Under the pieces are notes generated by a model. It saw only the letters and a program-made list of their open reading frames with translations, was not told the DNA's origin and did not search any database. A program made the translations under genes and the position numbers. From contig NZ_JBBCAT010000001.1 in NCBI RefSeq assembly GCF_037203705.1, positions 2,019,418 through 2,083,417 of the forward strand: DNA of 64,000 nt. Reading direction: 5' to 3'. Source of the stretch: Prosthecomicrobium sp. N25. GTDB lineage: Bacteria; Pseudomonadota; Alphaproteobacteria; Rhizobiales; Ancalomicrobiaceae. Within the stretch, counting starts at the first letter, position 1, and each line of letters begins with the position of its first letter. This document shows, piece by piece, positions 45,541 to 54,083 of this stretch.

Positions 45541-46490
45541 GCGCCGCCGCGATGAGCGACAAGACCGGCTCCCCCGCCGTCGGCATCTGGATCGCGAGAG
45601 GCCTGCTGGTGGCGCTCTTCGCGGCCCTGGTCGCCTGGCGCTGGAACGCCGGGGCGCTGGTATCCGGCGACATCGCCCGCTCCGGCCCGCTCGTCTTCGT
45701 GACCGGCTTTCTCGGCGCCCTCGTCGCCACCGCGACCGGGTCGGGCGGCGGCTTCGTCTACGTGCCCGTCTTCGAGCTCCTGCAGGACCTCTCGCTGGTC
45801 CGCATGACCTTCCACCAGAACGTGGCGACTGCCTACGTCATCCAGGTCTTCGGGATGACCATGGGCGCGCTCGGCTGGATCGGTCACCTCTACCGCCACG
45901 GCGATCCGGAGAACGGCTACGAGCTGACTTCCAACGACCTGATCTCGATCGTCTTCACCACGCTCTGCGCCGCCGTCCCGGCCATCCTGGTCACCCAGGT
46001 CAACGTGCCGCTCTCCGACCGGACGCTGCAGACCGCCTTCGTCATCTTCGGGCTCGCGCTCGGCGGCGCCCTCCTGGTCTTCGCCTGGGCCTTCCGGCGC
46101 GCCGAGGTCGTGCGGACCCGCCCCGAGCGCTTCGACCTCTACATGTTCCTCGTCCTCGGCGTGGCGGGCGGCTACGTAACGGCCTTCTTCTCGGTCGGGG
46201 TCGGGGTCTTCCTGGTGATCTATCTCGTTTTCCGCAAGTTCCCGGTTTACGGTGCGGTCACGGCGGCCGTGACCGTCTCGGCGGTGACCGTCGCGGCGGG
46301 GTCCGTCTATAATCTCGTCGCAGGCCGGGTCGTCTGGGAGGTGGCGCTCGCCGCCGCGCCGGGCGCGCTCCTCGGCGGCTACGTGGCGCACTGGGTCGGT
46401 GCCGCCGTCGGCCCGCTCTGGCTGAAGACCTTCGCGGCGTTGTGGATCACGCTGTCGAGCCTGTACTTGATCGTGAGGGCATTGGCATGA
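45537..46490 (+). CDS. TauE/SafE-family membrane transporter-like protein
   Basis: 317 aa, about eight transmembrane segments. The motif GFLGALVATATGSGGGFVYVPVF and its second-half counterpart GVAGGYVTAFFSVGVGVFLVIYLV are those of TauE/SafE permeases, which move sulfite, sulfoacetate or other small organic anions. The N-terminus adds an extra hydrophobic segment before the family core. Start and stop both overlap neighbours (ATGA), which ties it tightly to the four-helix protein and the VWA-FHA protein. A transporter embedded in a phospho-signalling cluster could be a regulated target. Confidence 0.85.
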   Translation: MSAAAMSDKTGSPAVGIWIARGLLVALFAALVAWRWNAGALVSGDIARSGPLVFVTGFLGALVATATGSGGGFVYVPVFELLQDLSLVRMTFHQNVATAYVIQVFGMTMGALGWIGHLYRHGDPENGYELTSNDLISIVFTTLCAAVPAILVTQVNVPLSDRTLQTAFVIFGLALGGALLVFAWAFRRAEVVRTRPERFDLYMFLVLGVAGGYVTAFFSVGVGVFLVIYLVFRKFPVYGAVTAAVTVSAVTVAAGSVYNLVAGRVVWEVALAAAPGALLGGYVAHWVGAAVGPLWLKTFAALWITLSSLYLIVRALA

Positions 46491-48178
46491 TTGCGAAAGC
46501 CGCCGTGGCGGGGACGGCCGCGCAGCCCGGGGGCGCCCCGGCCGGGAGGACGGCCCGGGGCGACGGAACGCCGGGGCGGGCGCGCCCGTCTGGCTGGACC
46601 CGACTCCGCGCCAAGATCGCGGCCGTTGCAGTCGCGGCCTTCGCCGCCGCGGCTCTTGCCGCCCCGGCCCTGGTGCTGCCCGCGGCCGCCCAGGAGCCGA
46701 CCACCTTCCAGCCCCGCTGCCTGGTCGCCACGCTCGACAACGCCCCCCACGCGATCTGCGAGACCGGCGCGATCGCCGGGGGCCGCATCACCCACGTCCG
46801 CTTCCAGAAGGACGGAGCGACCGGCACCGCCGAGGCGAACTTCCTGTCCTTCACCACGGTCGGCAAGTCCGCCGCCGTCCTGGCGCTCGTCGACCGGGGC
46901 GACCGCCGCCGCACCCGCACGGTCGGGCTCGCGGCCGCCGACCTGCCGCGCCTCGTCGAGGCGGCCCGGGCCGCCGGCCCGAACAACCGCTTCGGCGTCG
47001 GCCTCCTGGCCGACCGCTTCGAGCTGTCGGCCCAGATCGGCGCTCTGCGCGACGAGGTCGCCCGTGTAGCCGCCGCCATCCGCCCGGACTTCACCATCGG
47101 CGATCCGAGCCGGCTCGTCCCCGACGCCATCCGGCAGCTCACCCTCGCCCAGGCGGAGCGCTACGTGCTGGTCCTCTTCTCGGACGGCAAGACCGAGGAC
47201 CGCGGCTACGGGCGCGACGACGTCATCAAGGCCGCCCGCGACGCCAAGGTGATCGTGGTCGCGCTCGCCTACCGCGAGCGCCCCGAGGCGCCGGGCCCCG
47301 AGACCGGGTCCCTGCGCCGCCTCGCCGAGGAGACCGGCGGGCTCTTCTTCGACGTCGGCGGCGCCACCGGGCGCCTGGACGACGCCGCGGTCGCCCGCTT
47401 CGCCCAGTTCGTCGGCTCCGGCGGCACCGCGACCTTCCCGCTGAACCGCAACGACCCGCGCGGCCGCTACCTGATCACGCTGGAGTTCGAATCCGGCCGC
47501 AGCGTCTCGGGCGCCTTCTTCGCCGACGTCGCCGCCACCCCGCCGCCGCCCCCGCCACCGGCGCAGACCGCCACGCCGCCGGCGCAGACCGGCACGCCGC
47601 CCGCGCGGACCGTGCAGGGCCCGCAGACCGTGGGGGGCAACGCCCCGCCGAGCGGGCAGCAGACCGCCCAGGCCCCGCCGCCGAGACCCGCGACGCCGCC
47701 GCCCCCCGCCGACGCGCCCGGGCTCGCCGAGCGCAGCGGCCTCGACAACATCAAGGACTGGCTCGCCGCCGAATGGCGCGCCCGGCCCGCCGTGCTGGTC
47801 GGCATCCCGCTCGTCCTGCTCCTCGCCCTCGGCGGCGTCGGTTTCCTGCAATGGCGGCGTCGCAAGCGCACGCCGGTCCTCGCCTGGCTGGAACTCGCCG
47901 ACGACGCACGCACCCGCGTGCCGGTGACAGGCGTCGGCGTGCGCATCGGCCGGCACTCCGACAACGACATCCGCTTCGAGAACAGCACCGTCCACCGCTT
48001 CCACGCGGTGCTCGGGCGGGACGTCGGGACCGGCCAGTACGTCATCTCGGACGTCTCGCGCGACCAGGAGCGTTCCAACGGCGTCCTGGTCAACGGCGAG
48101 CTGGTCACCAAGGCGACGCTCGCCAACGGCGACGTCATCGAGCTCGGCGAGGTGAAATTCAGGTTCCTCTACGCGTGA
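46487..48178 (+). CDS. Membrane VWA-like/FHA protein
   Basis: 563 aa. A signal/anchor helix (about residues 40-60), then a periplasmic von Willebrand A-like region (YVLVLFSDGKTEDRGYGRDDV, IVVALAYRERPEAPGPETGS), a proline-rich linker, a second transmembrane helix (VLVGIPLVLLLALGGVGFL) followed by RRRKR, and a cytoplasmic FHA domain at the C-terminus (GVRIGRHSDNDIRFEN, TVHRFHAVL, ERSNGVLVNG). It therefore could link an outside sensing or adhesion module to phosphothreonine binding inside. The ATG at 46487 overlaps the TauE-like stop. Confidence 0.82.
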   Translation: MIAKAAVAGTAAQPGGAPAGRTARGDGTPGRARPSGWTRLRAKIAAVAVAAFAAAALAAPALVLPAAAQEPTTFQPRCLVATLDNAPHAICETGAIAGGRITHVRFQKDGATGTAEANFLSFTTVGKSAAVLALVDRGDRRRTRTVGLAAADLPRLVEAARAAGPNNRFGVGLLADRFELSAQIGALRDEVARVAAAIRPDFTIGDPSRLVPDAIRQLTLAQAERYVLVLFSDGKTEDRGYGRDDVIKAARDAKVIVVALAYRERPEAPGPETGSLRRLAEETGGLFFDVGGATGRLDDAAVARFAQFVGSGGTATFPLNRNDPRGRYLITLEFESGRSVSGAFFADVAATPPPPPPPAQTATPPAQTGTPPARTVQGPQTVGGNAPPSGQQTAQAPPPRPATPPPPADAPGLAERSGLDNIKDWLAAEWRARPAVLVGIPLVLLLALGGVGFLQWRRRKRTPVLAWLELADDARTRVPVTGVGVRIGRHSDNDIRFENSTVHRFHAVLGRDVGTGQYVISDVSRDQERSNGVLVNGELVTKATLANGDVIELGEVKFRFLYA

Positions 48179-48288
48179 GGGGGCCGAGGACGGCGAGGCC
48201 GTCCCCGGCCGCCGCGACGATCGACCATGTGCCAGGAAACGGCCGTCCGCCGACGGGACAGGGGCGGCAGACGGCGAAGGAGGCTCAG

Positions 48289-49566
48289 ATGCCCGACAAA
48301 CGTCCGGAAGACCAGGATAACGAGCCGACACGGATCGTGCAGCGGCCGGGTCCGAAGAACATCCCCGTCCAGCTCGGCGGCGGCGGCCAGCCGCCGGCCG
48401 CGCCCACGCCGGTGTCCCCCCGCTCGCCACTCGAGCCCCCGCCGATCCCCGGCGGGCCCTTCGATCCGGTGGGGTCGAACCTCGAGGCGACCCAGCTCGC
48501 CCCGAAGCCGCGGATGGAGCCGCCCCGGCGGCCGGTCGCGCCCGGCGCGCCGCCCGTGCCCCCGGTGCCCGTCAGCCCCTTCCAGGCCGCCCCGCCGCCC
48601 CCCCAACCCGTCGCCCCGCCGCCGGTCGCGGTCCAACCCGGGCAGCCCCCCTACGTGCCCCCGGCGCCCTCCGTGCCGCCGCTGCCGGCCGGCACGGTCG
48701 TGCAGCCCGGCGGCTACCCGCCCCACGGCCAGCCTCGCCAGCCGACCCATCCGCCCATGATGGAGAGGCCCATGGCGGACATGCCCATGGCCGAGAAGCC
48801 CATGATGGCGGAGCGGCCGATGCCGGCGGAACGGCCCATGATGGCCGAGAAGCCCGCCCCGGCCGCTCCGGCCCCGGCGCCCCGGCGCCCGCCGGCGCCG
48901 GTCGATCCGGTCGTCGGCTGGGTGGTGGTGATCAAGGGTCCCGGCCGCGGCGCCTCGCGCGAGATCTATTCGGGGCGAAACGCCATGGGCGCCGACCCCG
49001 AGCAGCTGATCCCGCTCGACTTCGGCGACCCGGCGATCGCGCCGCGCGGCCATGCCTTCATCGTTTACGACAACGAGGGCCGCGAATTCCTGATCGAGGA
49101 CGGCAAGCAGAAGGAGCTGGTCCGCCTCAACGGCAGCGTCCTCTCGACCACCCGGCCGATCCGCCATGGCGACGAGATCCGCATCGGCGCGACGACCCTG
49201 AAGTTCGTCGCCCTCTGCGGCCCCGACTTCGACTGGGCCGACCAGGCCGCCGCCCCCCCGGCCTCCCGACCGGCGCCGTCCTCCGATCCCTTCGCGACCC
49301 CGGACCCCTTCATGGCGAAGGAGACGACCGGCGTTCGAGACGCCATGCCGCCCAAGGACATACCGCCCAAGGACATGGCGCCGGCCCGGGAGCCCGTGAT
49401 GGAGAAGCCCGCGGCCGAGATGCCCATGATGGACACGCCCGCCCCGGCCCACGACCGCGGCGCCGACGAGCCGCACGCCATGGAGCCGAAGCCCATGGAG
49501 CGCAAGCCCGCCGAGCCGGGACCCGTGGACCCGACACGCATGTGGGACGACCCCTCGGGCGAGTGA
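48289..49566 (+). CDS. Proline-rich FHA-domain protein
   Basis: 425 aa with a very good ribosome site (AAGGAGG). The first ~200 residues are low complexity, rich in Pro, with Met-Ala-Glu-Lys-Pro/Met-Pro-Ala-Glu-Arg-Pro repeats near residues 155-195. A single FHA-like domain follows (about 210-315: VVVIKGPGRGASREIYSGRNAMGAD, then RGHAFIVYD, then VRLNGS), in which the usual Ser-x-x-His is weak. The tail is again Pro/Met/Lys-rich. N-terminal Thr residues (EPTRIVQRPG) could be kinase sites that recruit the other FHA proteins. Confidence 0.78.
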   Translation: MPDKRPEDQDNEPTRIVQRPGPKNIPVQLGGGGQPPAAPTPVSPRSPLEPPPIPGGPFDPVGSNLEATQLAPKPRMEPPRRPVAPGAPPVPPVPVSPFQAAPPPPQPVAPPPVAVQPGQPPYVPPAPSVPPLPAGTVVQPGGYPPHGQPRQPTHPPMMERPMADMPMAEKPMMAERPMPAERPMMAEKPAPAAPAPAPRRPPAPVDPVVGWVVVIKGPGRGASREIYSGRNAMGADPEQLIPLDFGDPAIAPRGHAFIVYDNEGREFLIEDGKQKELVRLNGSVLSTTRPIRHGDEIRIGATTLKFVALCGPDFDWADQAAAPPASRPAPSSDPFATPDPFMAKETTGVRDAMPPKDIPPKDMAPAREPVMEKPAAEMPMMDTPAPAHDRGADEPHAMEPKPMERKPAEPGPVDPTRMWDDPSGE

Positions 49567-49631
49567 CCGGGCCGCCGCGCCCCTGCCTCCGTCCTTCCCG
49601 GGCCCGTCCCGGGCAGGACGGCCGCACGATC

Positions 49632-49666
49632 CTGAGGCGCGGCCGGGCGTCGGCCCCGGGCCTCAG
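49632..49666. terminator. Bidirectional terminator between convergent genes
   Basis: CTGAGGC (49632-49638) pairs with GCCTCAG (49660-49666), with further GC pairing inside. It lies between the FHA gene and the minus-strand tautomerase and reaches into the tautomerase stop codon. A second CCCGGG-rich dyad lies at 49593-49618. Confidence 0.4.
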
Positions 49667-49851
49667 CCTCGGTCGCTGAACAGCACGCCGCCGCGCGCCT
49701 TGCTGTCGCGCGTGCTCTCTACGATCTGCACGACCACGTTCTCGGCCGGAACCTGCAGGTTCCGCGTGACCGCCTCCGTGATGTCCTTCACGAGGCCGCG
49801 CTTCTGGTCGATCGTTCGACCCTCGACCAGGTAGACGACGATCTCCGGCAT
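49663..49851 (-). CDS. 4-oxalocrotonate tautomerase family protein
   Basis: 62 aa, the normal size. The start MPEIVVYLVEGRT puts the catalytic Pro directly after the initiator Met, and GRTIDQKRGLVKDITEAVT is the family helix. The ribosome site AGGAGG is ideal, which fixes the start inside a longer open frame. These small hexameric enzymes tautomerise 2-hydroxymuconate-like substrates. It follows the kinase gene by 110 nt on the same strand; a functional link to signalling is not evident. Confidence 0.88.
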   Translation of the reverse strand: MPEIVVYLVEGRTIDQKRGLVKDITEAVTRNLQVPAENVVVQIVESTRDSKARGGVLFSDRG

Positions 49852-49961
49852 CACGTCCTCCTGCTGCAGGCCGCAAGGCTGGGCCCGCCCGCCACCGGCC
49901 ACAAGCGGACGGGGGACCCGCCCCGGCTCGAGGGACGGACCGGCCCGTCCAGGTCCGCGCC

Positions 49962-52900
49962 TCACGTCCGGATCGACAGCCAGCGTTCCATGGCCTCGCG
50001 GCTGCGCCCGCCGATGATGCCGTCGACCACGTCGTCAAAGCCCGCGACCTGACGCAGGAATTGCTGGAAGGCCTTGCGGGTGTCGAGGCTCCATTCCTCC
50101 AGCCCGACGTCGCCGATCGCGCCGCGGCGGCGGACGACGAGGTTGTCGGGCCCGTAGGCGATCTGGAGATACTGGGTCAGGTAGCGGACAGCGAGGTCGA
50201 CATTGCGCGGGACCCCGCGGCCGCCGTCGTAGAGAAGGCTCAGGAACCGCATCGCCGTCGGGTCGCGCTGCTCGGCGTCCCGCGAGAAGGCCTGGAACGC
50301 CTTTCCGTACCAGAGCGAGGCCTGCGCCGGGTCGGGATTGATGAAGCGGCGGTTGAGCTTGCCCCGCTCCAGCGCCTCGCCGAGCCGGTACATGGCGGGC
50401 GCATGGCCGCGGTTCGCCGCGTCGGTCAGGAGGCCGAGGATCTCCTGGTCGTTGTTGGTCGTGGCCTTCTCCGAATAGGTGTAGAGCAGCGCCAGTGCCG
50501 TCCCGGCCGCGGTCACGCCGCGCGACCGCGCCAGCTTGTAGGCCCGCTCCGCCTCCAGGTCGTCCTCGGGGCCGCCCTGGCCCTTGTCGGCCATGATCCC
50601 GTAAAGGAACGCCGCCGCCCCGCTGCCGCCCTCGGCCGCCTCCCGATAGGCCGCCCGGGCCTCCGCCTCGCGCCCGTCCCGCTCGAGCGCCCGCCCGAGC
50701 GCGAGGCGCCAGCGCGCCGTCCCCGGCGAGTTGGCCAGCACGGCGAGGCAGGCCGGCACCGCCCGCGACGGGTCGATATGCTCGAACTGCTTGGGCGCGA
50801 CCCCCTTCGGCAGGTCGGAATCGTAGAGATAGCCGGCGAGCCGGTCGCAGTCCGTCGCCGCCGCGGCCCCGCCGCCGATCGCCGCCGGCGGCACCGGGCC
50901 GCAGGCCCGCGCGATGTCGCTCGCCCGCCTGCCGGTCGGATCGAAGAGGCCCGCCACGGAATTCGGCAGCGCGGTCGCGCCCGTCACGGACGCCAGGAGC
51001 TGGCACGACCGGTCCGCCCGCGAATAGACCCAGCCCTGGCAGCTCTGCCCGGAGCGGCACAGGAAGGCGCATTGCTCGGGGTTCGGCTGGCTGCCGAGCG
51101 CCACCGTGCTGCCCTGGCCCTCCGGCGCGCAGTTCGGCGGCAGGTCGCGATAGTTGGGCCGGGCCTGCTCGGACTGGACGAGCCGTCGCCGCGCCAGGTC
51201 GACCACCGGCTGCGCCACGCCCCGGTAGACCCCCGATACGCGCGACTGGTCGGGCACCACGTCGACCGCGCTGGCGAGGATCTGGCAGCGCCGATCGCCG
51301 CCCGAGAAGCTGTAGGCGACGCAGCCGTTCGTGTCGGTGCAGACGGCCTGGCAGTCCTCCGGGGTCGCGGCGCTGCGCGCCCGGTCGCTCGGCAGCACCG
51401 CCCCGATCACGTCGAAGCCGGCGAAGAACTCGGCCTGCCCGCGATTGGCCTCGGTCGGCGGCACCCGCTCGCGCAGCGCGCTGTCGATGCGCCCGACCAG
51501 CGCCGTCTGGCGCACGTCGACGAAGACTTCCGCGTCGGCGCGCCGCCGGATGTCGTCGACCTGCCCGAGGAGCTGGCACTCGCCTTCCGCCTGGACGGCG
51601 GCGATGCAGCTCTGGTTCGACAGGCACGACTGCCGGCACGCGTTGCCGTCCGCCGAGCGCTCGCGCGCGATCACCCGGCCGACGAGGTCGGCGCCCAGGA
51701 AGGCCTGCGCGGTGCGCGTCTTGGCCGTCACGGTGCGCCGGATTGCCTCGGAGAGCTTGCCGTCCGGATCCTCGACCCCGGTGACGAAGCCGACGCCCGG
51801 TCCCGCCGCCGCCGCGTCCACCTCGCGCACCAGCCGGCAGGCGTTGACGAGGCTCATGTAGGTCCAGGCCTTGCACTGGGCGTCGGACTGGCACGCATAG
51901 GCGCATTGGGCCTGGTTGGCGACCGCCCGCGGGCTGCCGGCGCCGATCAGGGTCATGCCCTCCAGGGTCCGGAACTGGCCGCGCCGCCGGCTCTCCGTCT
52001 CGATCGCGCCGCGCACCGTCCCCACCGCGGCCGTGCCGGAGCGGACCGCCGAGGTCGCCCCGCTTTCCGGCTGCACGCCCGCCACGTCCGCCACGAGGCG
52101 GCACTGCCCGCCGGCCAGCGTGAAGCCGTCGCAGGCCTGGTCGGCCCGGCAGGCGGCCTTGCAGGCCTCCGTGCCGCCGCCCGTCGCCGCCACCGTGGAA
52201 AGGTCGCGCCCGGCCAGCGCCACGTGGCCGAACTCGGTCCAGTTGGCCGGCGGCGGCGGCGGGGCGCCGCCCGACCCGCCCGCGCCCGCATCGGCCGGCC
52301 GGGGCGGGGCGTCCGTGGTTCGTCCGGCCCCGCCCGCCGGCGGATCGGTGCGCTCCGCGAGGGGGCGCTCCGTGACGGGCCGCTCCGCGACGGGCCGCTG
52401 GACGACCGTCTTCGGCCCCGGACCCGGCCCGACGACGCCGGCCAGATAGGCCCAGACCCCGCCTGCGGTCAGCACGAGAACCAGGAGCGCGGCGACGAGC
52501 CGGCCCCAGCCGCGCGCGGCCGGCCGCAGCTCGTCGGGCGCGAGCACGATCGCGGGGGCGGCGCTGGTCGCCGCGTCGTCGAGATGCTCCATGCGCGGCA
52601 CGATGCCGACGCTCTCCCCGCCGCCCGTCGGTCCGGTCGGCCGGCGCGGCGGCGGCAGGGCCATGTCATGGACGTCGATTAGCCGCGTCGCGTCCTCGGC
52701 CCCGTCGCCGGCCGCCACGGGCCGGGACGGAACCACCATCGTGGCGTCGTCGAGCCAGCCGAGCGTGGCGCGGAATTCGGCGATGGTCGCCGGCCGGTCC
52801 CGCGGGTCGAGCTTAAGGGCATGGTCGATGCCCTCCAGGAACACCGCGCTGTAGAGGAGCGGCTCGCGGGCGGCCTCTCCGGCCGGGACGTAGGGGTCGT

Positions 52901-53663
52901 GGTCGCGGCCGTTGAGGGCCACGTCGTGGGAGCGCTTCAGGGGCTTGACGGGCGGCCGGCCGACCACGGCCCTGTAGAGCACGCCGCCGAGGGAGAAGAT
53001 GTCCGTATGCCGCCCCTGCATGCGGCTGTCCTCGGCCGCGAGCTGCTCGGGCGGCGCGTAGTTCGGCTGCGCGAAGGCGGTCGAGTTGAACCGGTCGGTG
53101 TCGAGGCCTTCGCCGGCGGCGCCGAAGTCGACCAGGATCGGTTCCCCGATGTCGCTGATCATGATGTTGCGGGGCGTGAGGTCGCGGTGCATCCCGTTGT
53201 TGGCGTGGATGTAGTCGACCGCGTCGAGCACCTTGTCGAAGATCGGCCGGAGCTCCGCCTCGCCCGGCGGGGAGGACCGCTCGAGGAGCCACTGGTCGAA
53301 GCTCTTGCCCTCGATGAAGTCCATGATGAAGTAGGCGGTGTTGTTCATCCGCAGGAAGTTGAGCCCCCTGACGATGTGCGGATGCCGGTACCGCCCGGTC
53401 AGCTTCGCGGCCTCCTGCTCGAACTTCTTCAGCGCCGTCTCGTAGGAGCCGCTCGACACGTCCGAATGCAGGATGACCGTGTTGTTCTGCCGGCTGGCGA
53501 AGCCCTGCGGATAGAACTCCTTGACGGCGACCGTGACCCCCGTGACCGGGTTGGTCGCCCGGTACGTGATGCCGAAGCCGCCCGCCCCGATGACCTTGTC
53601 GATCACGTAGCCGCTGATGTCCGTCCCGAGGGGCAGGGCGTAGGGGTAGGCCCGGTCGTTCAT
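49962..53663 (-). CDS. Transmembrane Ser/Thr protein kinase with apple/PAN-like modules and Sel1-like repeats
   Basis: 1233 aa. Kinase domain at residues 15-300: glycine loop GAGGFG (26-31), Lys48 (VAVKEF), HRDLTPRN (159-166), DFG (179-181), APPE (203-206). One transmembrane helix at about 388-410. The outer part contains five cysteine modules with the C-x3-C-x5-C...C spacing of PAN/apple domains (for example CKAACRADQAC and CQAVCTDTNGC), then Sel1/TPR-like helices (AAAFLYGIMADKGQGG, APAMYRLGEALERGK). The start at 53663 is preferred to 53669 because of ribosome-site spacing. It is divergent from its likely phosphatase partner. Confidence 0.9.
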   Translation of the reverse strand: MNDRAYPYALPLGTDISGYVIDKVIGAGGFGITYRATNPVTGVTVAVKEFYPQGFASRQNNTVILHSDVSSGSYETALKKFEQEAAKLTGRYRHPHIVRGLNFLRMNNTAYFIMDFIEGKSFDQWLLERSSPPGEAELRPIFDKVLDAVDYIHANNGMHRDLTPRNIMISDIGEPILVDFGAAGEGLDTDRFNSTAFAQPNYAPPEQLAAEDSRMQGRHTDIFSLGGVLYRAVVGRPPVKPLKRSHDVALNGRDHDPYVPAGEAAREPLLYSAVFLEGIDHALKLDPRDRPATIAEFRATLGWLDDATMVVPSRPVAAGDGAEDATRLIDVHDMALPPPRRPTGPTGGGESVGIVPRMEHLDDAATSAAPAIVLAPDELRPAARGWGRLVAALLVLVLTAGGVWAYLAGVVGPGPGPKTVVQRPVAERPVTERPLAERTDPPAGGAGRTTDAPPRPADAGAGGSGGAPPPPPANWTEFGHVALAGRDLSTVAATGGGTEACKAACRADQACDGFTLAGGQCRLVADVAGVQPESGATSAVRSGTAAVGTVRGAIETESRRRGQFRTLEGMTLIGAGSPRAVANQAQCAYACQSDAQCKAWTYMSLVNACRLVREVDAAAAGPGVGFVTGVEDPDGKLSEAIRRTVTAKTRTAQAFLGADLVGRVIARERSADGNACRQSCLSNQSCIAAVQAEGECQLLGQVDDIRRRADAEVFVDVRQTALVGRIDSALRERVPPTEANRGQAEFFAGFDVIGAVLPSDRARSAATPEDCQAVCTDTNGCVAYSFSGGDRRCQILASAVDVVPDQSRVSGVYRGVAQPVVDLARRRLVQSEQARPNYRDLPPNCAPEGQGSTVALGSQPNPEQCAFLCRSGQSCQGWVYSRADRSCQLLASVTGATALPNSVAGLFDPTGRRASDIARACGPVPPAAIGGGAAAATDCDRLAGYLYDSDLPKGVAPKQFEHIDPSRAVPACLAVLANSPGTARWRLALGRALERDGREAEARAAYREAAEGGSGAAAFLYGIMADKGQGGPEDDLEAERAYKLARSRGVTAAGTALALLYTYSEKATTNNDQEILGLLTDAANRGHAPAMYRLGEALERGKLNRRFINPDPAQASLWYGKAFQAFSRDAEQRDPTAMRFLSLLYDGGRGVPRNVDLAVRYLTQYLQIAYGPDNLVVRRRGAIGDVGLEEWSLDTRKAFQQFLRQVAGFDDVVDGIIGGRSREAMERWLSIRT

Positions 53664-54083
53664 GACCATCCTTGTGTGTCGCGCCGCCGAGTGTGGCGCG
53701 ATGGCAGCTTGATCTCAACCGATTCCGGCCGCGGCGGGAGCGGCGGACGACCGACCGGAGCCGCGCCCTCTTGACCGTGCCTGAAGGCATGCGATGGTTG
53801 ACCGGTCGATCGCGTGGCGCGCGCCGGGTCACGAATAGCCGGAACCATGGCGGGCATAGGGCGGCGGCGGCCCGCGATGGCGGGGGGAGGCTTGCGCGGA
53901 GCGGATCAGGGTCCGTTGCGCGGAATCTTCCGGGGGGCAACGGAGGACGGTTGAGCAAGGTGCCGTTCGGGGCCGTCAGGGTCCCGGGCGAAGACTGGGT
54001 CGCCCGTACGGTCATCCGCTCGCCTCGGCAGCGGGCCTCGGCCGACGGGACCCGCACCGACGCGACCGGCCGTCCTTTTCGTC
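53664..54083. promoter_or_regulatory. Divergent promoter region between kinase and phosphatase genes
   Basis: 420 bp with no protein-like reading frame. It must hold the promoters of both genes. No clear -35/-10 or operator was found by eye. Confidence 0.4.
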
